Counted from the stretch's first letter, positions 29,625-38,583 are shown. The stretch is 64,000 bases of DNA from Erwinia sp. E602 (GCF_018141005.1 NZ_CP046582.1:3410001-3474000), one strand, 5' to 3'. Notes: generated from the sequence alone by a model not told the origin. Numbers and translations are program-made.

Positions 29625-30581
29625 ATGGCACACTCGCATTCTGACCACAGCGCGCCTCATCAACATCAGGCAGAGGAGGGCAACCGCTCGCGCCTGCTGG
29701 CCGCCTTTATCGTTACCGCCGTGTATATGCTGGCCGAAATCATCGGCGGCGTGCTCTCCGGCTCGCTGGCGCTGCTGGCCGACGCCGGCCATATGCTTAC
29801 CGACGCTGCGGCCCTGCTAATGGCGCTGCTGGCCCTGCAGCTGGCGCGACGAAAGCCCAACAGCCGCCATACCTTCGGCCTGCTGCGTCTGACTACGCTG
29901 GCCGCCTTTGTGAATGCGCTGGCGCTGCTGGTGATTACCGTACTGATCGTCTGGGAAGCCGTGCAGCGATTTGCTCATCCACAGCCGGTGGCAGGCGGCG
30001 CGATGCTGGTGATTGCCGCAGGCGGCCTGCTGGCTAACCTGCTGTCATTCTGGCTGCTGCACCGCGGCAGCGCGGAGAAAAACCTCAACGTGCGGGCGGC
30101 GGCGCTGCACGTAATGGGCGATCTGCTGGGATCGGTCGGGGCGATTGCCGCTGCGCTGATAATTCTGTTTACCGGCTGGACCCCCGCCGACCCGATCCTG
30201 TCGGTGCTGGTCTCTCTGCTGGTGCTGCGCAGCGGCTGGCGCTTAATCCGTGAGAGCAGCCACGAGCTGCTGGAAGGCGCGCCGCAGGAGATCGACGTGG
30301 AGAAACTGCAGCGCACGCTGACGCTTCATATACAGGAGGTGCGTAACGTACACCACGTGCACCTGTGGCAGGTAGGCGAGAAGCCGGTGATTACCCTGCA
30401 CGTGCAGGTGATCCCACCGCACGACCACGATGCGCTGCTGGCGCGTATTCACCGCCATCTGCAGCAGCACTACCAGATTGAGCACGCCACGGTGCAGATG
30501 GAGTATCAGCGCTGCGAGGGCGAACGCTGTGATATGCAGTGGATTGCCGGCGGTGGTGGCGGACACGGGCATCATCACTGA
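29625..30581 (+). CDS. zitB: Zinc efflux transporter ZitB
   Basis: A cation diffusion facilitator of 318 residues that exports Zn(II) by proton exchange. The His-rich N-terminus ([14 protein letters not shown]) and C-terminus (GGHGHHH) flank about six membrane helices. The metal-site residues appear in [14 protein letters not shown] and HVMGDLLGS. The C-terminal cytosolic domain contains [10 protein letters not shown]. Ribosome-binding sequence is weak (ACCGGA). Position between ybgS and pnuC matches E. coli. Confidence 0.95.
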   Translation: MAHSHSDHSAPHQHQAEEGNRSRLLAAFIVTAVYMLAEIIGGVLSGSLALLADAGHMLTDAAALLMALLALQLARRKPNSRHTFGLLRLTTLAAFVNALALLVITVLIVWEAVQRFAHPQPVAGGAMLVIAAGGLLANLLSFWLLHRGSAEKNLNVRAAALHVMGDLLGSVGAIAAALIILFTGWTPADPILSVLVSLLVLRSGWRLIRESSHELLEGAPQEIDVEKLQRTLTLHIQEVRNVHHVHLWQVGEKPVITLHVQVIPPHDHDALLARIHRHLQQHYQIEHATVQMEYQRCEGERCDMQWIAGGGGGHGHHH

Positions 30582-30742
30582 TGCACCGCATCGCCCTCTG
30601 CCGAATGGCGCCCTTTACCGCCGGCCAGCTCTGCGGCAGATAACGGCTTCACTGCAGGGGCAGAGCCGCCTTCACCCCCCTCGCGGCAATGCCCGGGATA
30701 GGTGCCCCGGTTCACCGTGAGGAGGGTGAGGTCGCCGTCGGT

Positions 30743-31444
30743 TTAACGCGCGGTGCGTGCGCTCTTAATCCAGAGCCAGGCACCGTTCAGCGCGATCAGG
30801 GTGAGGATCGCGTATTCAACCGCCATCGCGTAGACGCCCTGACGGGCGAAAATCACCACGCTAATCAGGTTTACCACCAGCCACAGCAGCCAGTTTTCAA
30901 CGTATTTACGCGTCATCAGGATCATCGCCACAATCGACAGCACCATCATGCACGAATCCCAGAACGGGGACGCATCCGGCTGGAGCTGCGGCATCACGAC
31001 ATTCAGGCCCATCCCCTGCATCAGCATCACCGCCGTGTGAGTAAGGAAACTAAATACCGGATCGATAAAGCGCGTCATCAGCGCGATGGCCACAATACAG
31101 GCAGCGCCCCAGCCCAGCGCTTTCGGCAGCGGCAGCCAGCGGATTTTCAGCGCCAGCTGATTATCGCTGGTCTGGCGGCTCCACGCGTACCAGCCGTAAA
31201 TGTTGGCGACGAAGAAGAACAGCTGCAGCAGCAGGCTGGCATAGAGCTGGATCTGGAAGAAGATCACCGCAAACAGGGTGACGTTAAGCAGCCCGAAGGC
31301 GTAGTTGGCAATCTTCTCCCGGCTGGCCAGCCAGATGCAGAGCAGGCCGGCAAGCGTACCGATGGCTTCGATCCACGACAGATCGTAACCACCGGCACCA
31401 AGAGGGATGTGAACCAGAATATTTGACGTGCTGAAAAAGTCCAT
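30743..31444 (-). CDS. pnuC: Nicotinamide riboside transporter PnuC
   Basis: PnuC carries nicotinamide riboside into the cell for NAD salvage. The 233-residue protein is hydrophobic with about seven helices and carries the family features GLLCIWLASREKIANYAFGL, NIYGWYAW, and ENWLLWLVVNLISV with the substrate-contacting Trp and Asn. It follows nadA by 29 bases, the same operon as in E. coli, so NadR control is shared. Confidence 0.95.
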   Translation of the reverse strand: MDFFSTSNILVHIPLGAGGYDLSWIEAIGTLAGLLCIWLASREKIANYAFGLLNVTLFAVIFFQIQLYASLLLQLFFFVANIYGWYAWSRQTSDNQLALKIRWLPLPKALGWGAACIVAIALMTRFIDPVFSFLTHTAVMLMQGMGLNVVMPQLQPDASPFWDSCMMVLSIVAMILMTRKYVENWLLWLVVNLISVVIFARQGVYAMAVEYAILTLIALNGAWLWIKSARTAR

Positions 31445-31473
31445 TTGGGCACCTGTGTAGCGGGCGGTGGCAG

Positions 31474-32535
31474 TCAGGCGTTGCCTTTTACCCGGAGTTT
31501 TAGTTGTGCTGCAAAGGTTAGCATACGATCCAGCGGGATCAATGCCGCCTGGCGCAGCGCCTCCTCAACGTGGATCTCATGCTCTGCGCCCCCCTGTTCC
31601 AGCCCATCGGCAATCGCCTTCAGGCCGTTCATCGCCATCCACGGGCAGTGGGCACAGCTGCGACAGGTGGCCCCTTCCCCGGCGGTCGGCGCTTCCAGCA
31701 GCTCTTTGTCCGGGCAGGCCTGCTGCATTTTGTAGAAGATGCCGCGATCGGTGGCGACGATCATCTGCCGCTGCGGCAGCCGCTGTGCGGCCTGGATCAG
31801 CTGGCTGGTCGATCCCACCGCGTCGGCCAGGTCGACAATCGCCTGCGGCGACTCCGGGTGGACCAGCACCGCCGCCTCGGGATAAAGCTGCTTCATCTGC
31901 CGCAGCGCCTGGGTTTTAAACTCGTCGTGGACGATACAGGCCCCCTGCCAGCACAGCACGTCCGCGCCGCTTTTGCGGGTGACGTACTGGCCAAGGTGGC
32001 GGTCCGGTGCCCAGATGATCTTCTCGCCGAGGCCGTCGAGGTGCTCGATCAGCTCCACCGCGATACTGGAGGTGACCACCCAGTCAGCGCGCGCTTTTAC
32101 CGCCGCCGAGGTGTTGGCGTAGACCACCACCGTGCGGTCCGGATGGGCATCACAGAAGGCGCTGAATTCTTCAATCGGGCAGCCGAGATCCAGCGAACAC
32201 TCCGCCTGTAGCGTCGGCATCAGGATGGTTTTTTCCGGGCTGAGGATTTTGGCGGTTTCCCCCATAAAACGCACCCCGGCCACCAGCAACGTTGACGCCG
32301 AATGCTGGCTGCCAAAGCGTGCCATCTCCAGCGAGTCCGAAACGCAGCCACCGGTCTCTTCTGCCAGCGCCTGAATCTCCGGGTCGGTGTAGTAATGTGC
32401 CACCAGCACCGCATTGCGTTCTTTCAGCAGGCGTTTGATTTTCTCACGGTAAAACACCTTTTCATCGGCGGTGAGCCGGGCGGGTTTCGGCGGGAAAGGA
32501 TAAATGGCATCATCAGGGCTAAACATCAGGCTCAT
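31474..32535 (-). CDS. nadA: Quinolinate synthase A
   Basis: NadA condenses iminoaspartate and dihydroxyacetone phosphate to quinolinate, a step of de novo NAD synthesis. The 353-residue product has 4Fe-4S cysteines in [23 protein letters not shown] and [10 protein letters not shown], and the [10 protein letters not shown] and [10 protein letters not shown] segments. An NadR box lies about 75 bases upstream. Confidence 0.97.
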   Translation of the reverse strand: MSLMFSPDDAIYPFPPKPARLTADEKVFYREKIKRLLKERNAVLVAHYYTDPEIQALAEETGGCVSDSLEMARFGSQHSASTLLVAGVRFMGETAKILSPEKTILMPTLQAECSLDLGCPIEEFSAFCDAHPDRTVVVYANTSAAVKARADWVVTSSIAVELIEHLDGLGEKIIWAPDRHLGQYVTRKSGADVLCWQGACIVHDEFKTQALRQMKQLYPEAAVLVHPESPQAIVDLADAVGSTSQLIQAAQRLPQRQMIVATDRGIFYKMQQACPDKELLEAPTAGEGATCRSCAHCPWMAMNGLKAIADGLEQGGAEHEIHVEEALRQAALIPLDRMLTFAAQLKLRVKGNA

Positions 32536-32608
32536 ATCACAACTCTCGTTTCTTCAACTTAACCGAATTCGCCGTAAAAGCCGTGTTGCGCGACTCATTC
32601 GGCTGGTT

Positions 32609-32626
32609 TGTTTTATATGCTAAACA
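32609..32626 (-). promoter_or_regulatory. NadR operator of nadA-pnuC
   Basis: The 18 bases read TGTTTTATATGCTAAACA on the plus strand, fitting TGTTTA-N6-TAAACA with one mismatch. On the minus strand the same stretch contains TATAAA, a likely -10 element, so NadR binding would block RNA polymerase directly when NAD is plentiful. Confidence 0.75.
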
Positions 32627-32673
32627 CGATAGCTGAAAAAGAGACCAGTGTCGCTGGATTTCTCGTCAGAATG

Positions 32674-33198
32674 TTATGATTTTGTGAGCGTCAGCTGAAG
32701 CGGTTCTTCCGCCCACAGCTGGGCGCTTTCTCTGCGCAGCAGGAAGGCTTTGGTATCAAGGCCACCGGCGAAACCGGTCAGTTTACCGTTAGCACCGATC
32801 ACCCGGTGGCAGGGAGTGATGATCGAGATTGGATTGCGGCCATTCGCCGCTCCCACCGCCCGCACGGCGCTCGGGTTGCCAATCTGCTGTGCGATCTGCG
32901 CATAGCTGCGGGTTTCGCCGTAGGGGATGGTGAGCAGCGCGGCCCACACCTGTTTCTGAAAGTCGGTGCCGACAAAGTCCAGCGCCAGACTAAAGTCCTG
33001 CCGTTCACCGGCAAAGTATTCCCGCAGCTGGCGTTCGGTCTCCAGCAGAATGGCATGCTGCCGGTCTTCAGCCTGCGGCAAAAAACGGGTACGTTTAGGG
33101 TCATCATTTTCCCACAGCACCGCCACCAGCGCGCGCTCTGTCGCCACCAGTTTGAGTTCGCCGACCGGGGAGTCGATCAGGTTGAAAGAGTAGGTCAT
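32674..33198 (-). CDS. ogt: Methylated-DNA-protein cysteine methyltransferase
   Basis: A suicide repair protein of 174 residues that transfers methyl from O6-methylguanine to its own cysteine. The active site is ITPCHRVIGANG with Cys130; the DNA-binding helix lies around YAQIAQQIGNPSAVRAVGAANG and the C-terminal GFAGGLDTKAFLLRRE is typical. Its N-terminus (SFNLIDSPVGELKLVATERAL) is the short Ogt/Ada-C form with no Ada regulatory part. It diverges from an Ada/AlkA fusion gene across a perfect inverted repeat; neither gene lies here in E. coli. Symbol by family; true orthology to E. coli ogt is not certain. Confidence 0.88.
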   Translation of the reverse strand: MTYSFNLIDSPVGELKLVATERALVAVLWENDDPKRTRFLPQAEDRQHAILLETERQLREYFAGERQDFSLALDFVGTDFQKQVWAALLTIPYGETRSYAQIAQQIGNPSAVRAVGAANGRNPISIITPCHRVIGANGKLTGFAGGLDTKAFLLRRESAQLWAEEPLQLTLTKS

Positions 33199-33254
33199 CG
33201 TGGTTCTCCTGGTTTACCTGCCTGCGCAGTGATTATGCGCTTTTACCCGGCCAT

Positions 33255-33312
33255 CACTGGCCGTTTGCGGACAGCATAATAAAATAAGTTCGATGTCCGC
33301 AAACGGCCAGTG
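33255..33312. promoter_or_regulatory. Perfect 19-bp inverted repeat between ogt and ada-alkA genes
   Basis: CACTGGCCGTTTGCGGACA (33255-33273) is the exact reverse complement of 33294-33312, with a 20-base A/T-rich spacer. CCGCAAACGG recurs at 33297-33306, in reverse in the left arm at 33261-33270, and again at 33319-33328. GCAAA is the B-box element contacted by methylated E. coli Ada, so this is a candidate operator for the neighbouring Ada-type regulator. It is 57 bases from the ogt start and 55 from the other. Confidence 0.65.
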
Positions 33313-33366
33313 TCAGCACCGCAAACGGATTAACGTGGATCACCTTAGCTTAACGGGGCACCTTCT

Positions 33367-34824
33367 ATGATCGATCCGGCCAGCGCCTATCTGGCGCTCA
33401 CCTCGCGCGACGCACGTTTTGATGGCGTGTTCTATGTCGGCGTGACCTCCACCGGCATCTACTGTCGCCCGGTCTGCCCGGTAAAACCACCGCACGCGCA
33501 GAACTGCCGCTTTTTTGCCAGCGCGGAAGCGGCCGAGAAGGCCCATTTCCGTCCCTGCCTGCGCTGCCGCCCCGAGCTGGCACCGGGTAACGCCCCGGTC
33601 GATCGCGGTTCGCTGATTGCGGAGCGGCTGATGCAGCGCATCGACGAAGGGCTGGCCGAGCAGGTCGACTCGCTGGAGGCGATTGCCGCCCAGTTTGAGC
33701 TCAGCCTGCGCCAGCTGCGGCGCATCGTCCAGCAGCAGCTCGGCGTTTCCCCGCAGGAGCTGCGCCAGACCCGCCGCCTGCTGCTAGCCAAGCAATTGTT
33801 AAGCGAGACGTCGCTGCCGATCACCGAGATCGCCTTCGCCAGCGGGTTCAGCAGCCTGCGCCGCTTTAACGCCGCGTTCAGCAGCCAGTATCGCATGCCG
33901 CCCAGCCGTCTGCGCCGGTCGCTGAGCGCAAAGCCGCACAGCGGTCAGCCGGGCGACAGCTCCACGCTGTTGCTAAGTTACCGCCCGCCTTACGACTGGA
34001 CGGCCATGCTCGACTTCCTGCGGCTGCGTGCGCTGGCGGGCGTGGAGTATGTGGATGCCGACAGTTACGCCCGTACGGTGCGTCTGGGGGCCTGTCGCGG
34101 CTGGATCAGGGTGACCGCCGCCGCGAAAACGCACGCGCTTAACGTAGAGTTCAGCCACTCACTGACGCCGGTGCTGCCGACGCTGCTGCGGCGGTTGCGC
34201 AATCTGTTCGACCTCAGCGCCCGCCCGGATCTGATTACCGATCATCTGAGCCAGGATCCGCTGCTGGCGGCGGTGGTGCAGGCGCACCCGGGCTTACGGG
34301 TGCCGGGGGCCTTTGACGGCTTTGAGATGGCGGTTCGGGCAATACTCGGACAGCAGATTACCGTGAAGGCGGCCACCACGCTCGGTGGGCGTTTTGTCGG
34401 CGCGTTTGGCGAAGCGATCGACACGCCGCTGCCGCAGCTGACCCGGCTCTCACCGCTGGCCGCTACCGTGGCCGGTTGTACTCTCGATCAGATTGCCAGC
34501 CTCGGCATTATCAGCGCACGCAGCCGTACCATCCTGGCGCTGGCTGTGGCCTGTGACACCGGCGAGTTGCAGCTGGATACCGGCAGCCAGCCAGACCACA
34601 CCACGGCTCTGCTGCTGCAGTTGCCGGGCGTAGGTGACTGGACGGCACAGTATCTTGCTATGCGCGCGCTACGCTGGCCTGACGCCTTTCCTGCGGGGGA
34701 TATCGTGGTACGGAATAATCTGGGTGGCCTGACGACCAAACAGGCGGAGGCGCGCTCTCAGACATGGCGTCCATGGCGCAGCTATGCGGTGATGCATATC
34801 TGGAAGAGTCTGGGGAAAGGGTGA
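33367..34824 (+). CDS. Ada N-terminal/AraC/AlkA fusion: regulator and 3-methyladenine DNA glycosylase
   Basis: The 485-residue protein joins three parts. Residues 1-75 are the Ada zinc domain with Cys33, Cys37, Cys64 and Cys67 (CRPVC...CLRC); Cys33 should accept methyl from DNA phosphotriesters and switch on DNA binding. Residues about 90-185 are an AraC-type helix-turn-helix (SLEAIAAQFELSLRQL and ITEIAFASGFSSLRRF). Residues about 200-485 are AlkA: base-excision glycosylase with the helix-hairpin-helix LPGVGDWTAQYLAMRAL, the catalytic Asp of PAGDIVV, and WRPWRSYAVMHIW. No O6-guanine transferase domain is present; that function is in the divergent ogt gene. The arrangement is a compact adaptive-response unit. 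Confidence 0.93.
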   Translation: MIDPASAYLALTSRDARFDGVFYVGVTSTGIYCRPVCPVKPPHAQNCRFFASAEAAEKAHFRPCLRCRPELAPGNAPVDRGSLIAERLMQRIDEGLAEQVDSLEAIAAQFELSLRQLRRIVQQQLGVSPQELRQTRRLLLAKQLLSETSLPITEIAFASGFSSLRRFNAAFSSQYRMPPSRLRRSLSAKPHSGQPGDSSTLLLSYRPPYDWTAMLDFLRLRALAGVEYVDADSYARTVRLGACRGWIRVTAAAKTHALNVEFSHSLTPVLPTLLRRLRNLFDLSARPDLITDHLSQDPLLAAVVQAHPGLRVPGAFDGFEMAVRAILGQQITVKAATTLGGRFVGAFGEAIDTPLPQLTRLSPLAATVAGCTLDQIASLGIISARSRTILALAVACDTGELQLDTGSQPDHTTALLLQLPGVGDWTAQYLAMRALRWPDAFPAGDIVVRNNLGGLTTKQAEARSQTWRPWRSYAVMHIWKSLGKG

Positions 34825-34865
34825 CACAACACCCTGGCCGATTTTAGTGGTTGTATCCGGAAACG

Positions 34866-34893
34866 AAAAAAGCGCCTTACAGGCGCTTTTTTT
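34866..34893. terminator. Bidirectional terminator between AlkA fusion and tRNA cluster
   Basis: GCGCC-TTACA-GGCGC flanked by six As on the left and a run of seven or more Ts on the right. It can end the glycosylase mRNA and the tRNA operon, which converge here. Confidence 0.9.
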
Positions 34894-34900
34894 CTGAATT

Positions 34901-34976
34901 TGGTGGGTCGTGCAGGATTCGAACCTGCGACCAATTGATTAAAAGTCAACTGCTCTACCAACTGAGCTAACGACCC
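34901..34976 (-). tRNA. lysT: tRNA-Lys (UUU)
   Basis: The minus strand reads GGGTCGTTAGCTCAGTTGG at the 5' end, with anticodon loop CTTTTAA giving UUU, T-arm GGTTCGAATCC and an encoded CCA. Length is 76 bases with a GGGTCGT/ACGACCC acceptor stem. It is last in transcription order of the six-gene cluster. Gene symbol is by family; several lys genes are identical. Confidence 0.97.
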
Positions 34977-34980
34977 GATA

Positions 34981-35056
34981 TGGTGGGTGATGACGGGCTC
35001 GAACCGCCGACCCCCTCCGTGTAAAGGAGATGCTCTACCAACTGAGCTAATCACCC
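34981..35056 (-). tRNA. valT: tRNA-Val (UAC)
   Basis: The minus strand reads GGGTGATTAGCTCAGTTGG, anticodon loop TTTACAC giving UAC, T-arm GGTTCGAGCC and encoded CCA. Length 76 bases. Identical to the second Val gene at 35428. Only 4 bases separate it from the next tRNA-Lys. Confidence 0.97.
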
Positions 35057-35097
35057 ATATCGTTACTGCTGCGTATTGCGGACTTCCTGAGCGGAAG

Positions 35098-35173
35098 TGG
35101 TGGGTCGTGCAGGATTCGAACCTGCGACCAATTGATTAAAAGTCAACTGCTCTACCAACTGAGCTAACGACCC
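35098..35173 (-). tRNA. lysT: tRNA-Lys (UUU)
   Basis: Same 76-base sequence as the other tRNA-Lys genes of the cluster, with anticodon UUU and encoded CCA. It follows, in transcription order, a repeat that ends in a copy of the 3' end of this tRNA. Confidence 0.97.
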
Positions 35174-35208
35174 GCAATGCGGTACTGCCTTTACTACGCT
35201 GTCTGAAG

Positions 35209-35337
35209 TGGTGGGTCGTGCAGGATGACTCGGCTGACGCCTCGCCCTTCGGGCCGTTGCCGCTGGCAACGTTGTCTCGCTTTCGCTCGACCCGAACCTT
35301 TACAGTTCTCATCCTTCACGGTTAAACACCGTGTACT
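35209..35337 (-). repeat. tRNA-linked repeat, copy 1 (rtT-like)
   Basis: A 129-base unit which, on the minus strand, ends in ATCCTGCACGACCCACCA, the last 18 bases of tRNA-Lys including CCA. Upstream of that are hairpins such as GCCCGAAGGGC and GTTGCC..GGCAAC. It differs from copy 2 at three positions. The layout, a tRNA 3' fragment attached to a structured spacer inside a tRNA transcript, recalls the rtT repeats of E. coli tyrT. Whether it yields a stable RNA is unknown. Confidence 0.8.
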
Positions 35338-35347
35338 ATTCCATAAT

Positions 35348-35423
35348 TGGTGGGTCGTGCAGGATTCGAACCTGCGACCAATTGATTAAAAGTCAACTGC
35401 TCTACCAACTGAGCTAACGACCC
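35348..35423 (-). tRNA. lysT: tRNA-Lys (UUU)
   Basis: A 76-base tRNA-Lys with anticodon UUU and encoded CCA, identical to the other copies. It is followed in transcription by repeat copy 1. Confidence 0.97.
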
Positions 35424-35427
35424 GATA

Positions 35428-35503
35428 TGGTGGGTGATGACGGGCTCGAACCGCCGACCCCCTCCGTGTAAAGGAGATGCTCTACCAACTGAGCTAATCA
35501 CCC
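35428..35503 (-). tRNA. valT: tRNA-Val (UAC)
   Basis: A 76-base tRNA-Val with anticodon UAC and encoded CCA, the same as the gene at 34981. It is separated from the following tRNA-Lys by 4 bases. Confidence 0.97.
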
Positions 35504-35536
35504 ATATCGTACTTCAAACAACTTCAACTGCTTTAG

Positions 35537-35665
35537 TGGTGGGTCGTGCAGGATGACTCGGCTGACGCCTCGCCCTTCGGGCCGTTGCCACTGGCAACGT
35601 TGTCTCGCTTTCGCTCGACCCGAACCTTTACGGTTCTCATCCTTCACGATTAAACACCGTGTACT
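35537..35665 (-). repeat. tRNA-linked repeat, copy 2 (rtT-like)
   Basis: The same 129-base unit as at 35209-35337, with three single-base differences (TTGCCACTGG for TTGCCGCTGG, TACGGTTC for TACAGTTC, CACGATT for CACGGTT). On the minus strand it follows the first tRNA-Lys and ends in the tRNA-Lys 3' fragment with CCA, so RNase processing could treat the end like a tRNA terminus. Confidence 0.8.
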
Positions 35666-35674
35666 GCTTGTAAT

Positions 35675-35750
35675 TGGTGGGTCGTGCAGGATTCGAACCT
35701 GCGACCAATTGATTAAAAGTCAACTGCTCTACCAACTGAGCTAACGACCC
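35675..35750 (-). tRNA. lysT: tRNA-Lys (UUU)
   Basis: First gene of the cluster in transcription order, 76 bases, anticodon UUU, encoded CCA. The promoter should lie in the 164-base gap before cpoB's 3' end; I cannot pick its elements with confidence. The cluster's place between cpoB and nadA matches the lysT-valT-lysW region of E. coli. Confidence 0.97.
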
Positions 35751-35914
35751 ACTATTTTGTTGCTTTTGGCGTTGAACTTATCCCCCTGCAACGGCGGCAT
35801 ATATTACTGATTTGAATTTTCAGCGCAACCACTATTTCAGGTTAAATCGTTCAACTGCCTGACTTTCAGGCGGTAAGACCAGAATTCAGACGAAAACTGG
35901 TCAAACAACGGCGA

Positions 35915-36724
35915 TTACAGACCGGCAGCGCGTTTCTGCGCCTGTTTTGCGGCTTCACTGGTTGGATACAGTTTTACCACCTGCTGGTAGACCGCTTTGG
36001 CTTTCGCCTTGTCACCTTTTTCCTGCATGATCACCCCAACCTTGAGCAGTGCTTCCGGGCTCTTCGGCGATTTAGGGTAATTTTTGACTACGGTGGCAAA
36101 ATAAAATGCCGCATCGTCTTTTTTACCTTTGTTGTAATTCAACTGCCCCAGCCAGTAGTTGGCATTGGCCTGGTAGGTTGAATCCGGGTATTTCTTCACA
36201 AAGGCCTGAAAAGCCGAGATTGCCTGATCGTACTGTTTTTTCTCCAGCACCAGCGCAACCGCTGCGTTGTAGTCGGTGTTGGCATCGCCGCTCTGGGTAG
36301 GCGTAGCGGCGGCGGCAGGCTGGCTGCCAGACGCGCTGCTGTCCCCTGCTGCGGCACCCGCACCGGCTGCTGCGGCATCAGCGTTTCCCGACTGCGCCCC
36401 GGCCGCGGCACCGCCGCTGCTCAGACCGTCGATCTGCTGAAGGATACTTTTCTGACGCTCCACCACCTGGTTCAGCTGGTAGTTATTTTCCTGGATCTGA
36501 CCGCGCAGTGAGTCGATATCGGTCTGAGTTTCGGAAAGCTGCTGCTGAAGCTGCTGGAGGAGTTGAGCCTGAGCATTAGAGATACGCTCAAGGGTAGTGA
36601 CGCGGTCTTCGACCGAGCCGGAGCCAACGCTACTGATTGTTGCCTGGGCATTAGCGGCCCAGGGGGCCGCTACGCCAATCAGTAACGACAGACTCAGGAG
36701 ATGAGTTCTGCAGCTACTAATCAT
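35915..36724 (-). CDS. cpoB: Cell division coordinator CpoB
   Basis: CpoB (YbgF) links PBP1B peptidoglycan synthesis with Tol-Pal constriction in the periplasm. The 269-residue precursor has a signal peptide of about 26 residues (ends ANAQA), a trimerising coiled coil (VEDRVTTLERI to SILQQIDGL, about 40-100), an Ala/Gly/Ser-rich linker (about 101-145), and three TPR repeats starting DYNAAVALVLEKKQYDQAI. It is the last gene of the tolB-pal-cpoB set. Confidence 0.96.
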   Translation of the reverse strand: MISSCRTHLLSLSLLIGVAAPWAANAQATISSVGSGSVEDRVTTLERISNAQAQLLQQLQQQLSETQTDIDSLRGQIQENNYQLNQVVERQKSILQQIDGLSSGGAAAGAQSGNADAAAAGAGAAAGDSSASGSQPAAAATPTQSGDANTDYNAAVALVLEKKQYDQAISAFQAFVKKYPDSTYQANANYWLGQLNYNKGKKDDAAFYFATVVKNYPKSPKSPEALLKVGVIMQEKGDKAKAKAVYQQVVKLYPTSEAAKQAQKRAAGL

Positions 36725-36733
36725 GTGATTCTC

Positions 36734-37246
36734 TTAGTAAACCAGTACTGCACGACGGTTTTTAGCATACGCTGATTCGTCGTGGCCCAGTACGGCTGGT
36801 TTCTCTTTACCGTAAGAAACGATAGAGATCTGGTCAGCAGAAACGCCTTTACCCTGCAGGTACATTTTCACTGCGCTGGCACGACGTTCGCCCAGGGCGA
36901 TGTTGTACTCAGGGGTACCGCGCTCATCCGCGTGACCTTCAACAGTGACTTTGTAAGACGGGTTGCTACGCAGGAAGTTTGCGTGCGCGTCCAGCATCTG
37001 TGCGAATTCAGACTGGATTTCATATTTGTCCAGGCCGAAGTACACGATGTTGTTTTTCTGCAGTTCCTGCATCTGCAGGCGAGCCTGCTCGTCAGAAGAC
37101 ATGTTGCCGCTGTTCATGCCGCTGTTAGAACCGTCACCAAGACCGTTAGTCTGGTCGTTGTTGTTGTTCTTGTGTGAGCTACATGCAGCCACTGCGATTA
37201 CTGGCAGTGCCAGCATTAGGCCTTTCAGCACTTTGTTCAGTTGCAT
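36734..37246 (-). CDS. pal: Peptidoglycan-associated lipoprotein Pal
   Basis: Pal tethers the outer membrane to peptidoglycan and is loaded by TolB. The 170-residue precursor (start at 37246, AGGAA site 7 bases upstream) has signal peptide and lipobox VAAC, a Ser/Asn-rich linker, and an OmpA-like domain with [22 protein letters not shown] for binding diaminopimelate. Nine further codons upstream are open but lack a signal-sequence shape. Confidence 0.97.
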   Translation of the reverse strand: MQLNKVLKGLMLALPVIAVAACSSHKNNNNDQTNGLGDGSNSGMNSGNMSSDEQARLQMQELQKNNIVYFGLDKYEIQSEFAQMLDAHANFLRSNPSYKVTVEGHADERGTPEYNIALGERRASAVKMYLQGKGVSADQISIVSYGKEKPAVLGHDESAYAKNRRAVLVY

Positions 37247-37290
37247 TTCATAATTCCTATTATAGTTTGCCATACATAATTATTTATGCA

Positions 37291-38583
37291 TCACAGATAC
37301 GGCGACCAGGCAGGAAATTTGACCTGTCCATCGGTTGCCGGAAGACGCGCTTTGAAACGCCCGTCGGTTGACACTAACTGCAGAATTGAACCCATGCCCT
37401 GAGTGGAGCTGTAGATTACCATGGTGCCGTTCGGTGCCAGACTTGGCGTTTCATCCAGGAACGTGTCCGTTAATTGTTGAACGGCTCCCGTTACCAGATC
37501 CTGTCGTGCGACGTGTTGAGCGCCGCCGTTGGTGCTGATCATCACCAAAGATTTACCATCAGAGCTGACGTCTGCGTCCTGGTTTTGCGAACCTTCCCAG
37601 GTAATACGCTGAGGCGTGCCGCCGCCTGCGCTGACTTTATAGATTTGAGGACGGCCGGCCTGGTCAGAGGTATAGGCCAGGTTCTGGCTGTCCGGGTACC
37701 AGGTCGGTTCGGTGCTGTTGTAGCGGCCGTCGGTGACCTGACGGATCTGGCCGGAGCCGATATCCATCACATAGATGTTCAGGCTGCCGGTCTTGGAGAG
37801 CGCAAACGCCAGCTTGCTGCCGTCCGGTGAGAAGGCCGGCGCGCCGTTGTGGCGTGGGAACGACGCTACCTGACGGATAGCACCGTTGGCCAGCGTCTGG
37901 ATCACCAGCGCTGATTTACCGCTCTCAAAGGTTACGTAGGCGACTTTGCTGCCGTCCGGAGACCAGGCCGGTGACATCAGCGGCTCTGGTGAACGGTGCA
38001 CCACAAAGGTGTTGTAGCCGTCGTAGTCGGACACGCGCAGCTCATACGGGAACTGGCCGCCGTTAGTCTGCACCACGTAAGCGATACGGGTACGGAACGC
38101 GCCTTTGATACCGGTCAGCTTCTCAAAGCTTTCGTCACTGGCGGTGTGCGCAGCATAACGTAACCACTGTTTGGTCACCTTAAACTGGTTCTGTGCCAGC
38201 ACCGTGCCCGGATTACCGGCGGTATCTACCAGCTGGTAAGAGACGAGGTAGCTACCGTCGGCGCCAGGCTGAACCTGACCGACGACTACCGCGTCAATAC
38301 CCAGTGCGGTCCAGGCCGCTGGCTGGACCTCAGCGGCCGAGGTCGGCTGCTGTGGCAGACGTGAACGATCCAGCGGATTGAATTTGCCGCTGTTGCGCAG
38401 GTCGGCGGCAACGATGCCACCAATGTCTTCAGGAGCTGCACCCGGACCATCCCATTTGAACGGCACCACGCCGATCGGACGTGCGGTATTCACACCCTGA
38501 GTAATCTCAATACGTACTTCTGCATGCGCAACCGCGACAAACAGCAGTAAAAAACTCAGCGCTACACGAAATGCCTGCTTCAT
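37291..38583 (-). CDS. tolB: Tol-Pal periplasmic protein TolB
   Basis: TolB binds Pal and the C-terminus of TolA. The 430-residue precursor has a 21-residue signal peptide (ends AVAHA) followed by [11 protein letters not shown], the TolA-binding N-terminal stretch. The C-terminal half is a six-bladed propeller of TolB repeats such as [17 protein letters not shown] and [15 protein letters not shown]. Length equals E. coli TolB. GGGAG precedes the ATG. Confidence 0.97.
   Translation of the reverse strand: MKQAFRVALSFLLLFVAVAHAEVRIEITQGVNTARPIGVVPFKWDGPGAAPEDIGGIVAADLRNSGKFNPLDRSRLPQQPTSAAEVQPAAWTALGIDAVVVGQVQPGADGSYLVSYQLVDTAGNPGTVLAQNQFKVTKQWLRYAAHTASDESFEKLTGIKGAFRTRIAYVVQTNGGQFPYELRVSDYDGYNTFVVHRSPEPLMSPAWSPDGSKVAYVTFESGKSALVIQTLANGAIRQVASFPRHNGAPAFSPDGSKLAFALSKTGSLNIYVMDIGSGQIRQVTDGRYNSTEPTWYPDSQNLAYTSDQAGRPQIYKVSAGGGTPQRITWEGSQNQDADVSSDGKSLVMISTNGGAQHVARQDLVTGAVQQLTDTFLDETPSLAPNGTMVIYSSTQGMGSILQLVSTDGRFKARLPATDGQVKFPAWSPYL

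Noticed and set aside
29291..29644. A plus-strand frame running through the octamer array, which might be a phase-variable protein
   Set aside because: It overlaps the end of ybgS and start of zitB, has no ribosome-binding site and no recognisable domain. The array is better seen as noncoding.
34901..35750. Regular repeats that might be taken for a CRISPR array
   Set aside because: The repeats are complete tRNA genes with cloverleaf pairing and CCA ends, and two tRNA-linked units; spacing is irregular and no cas gene is present.
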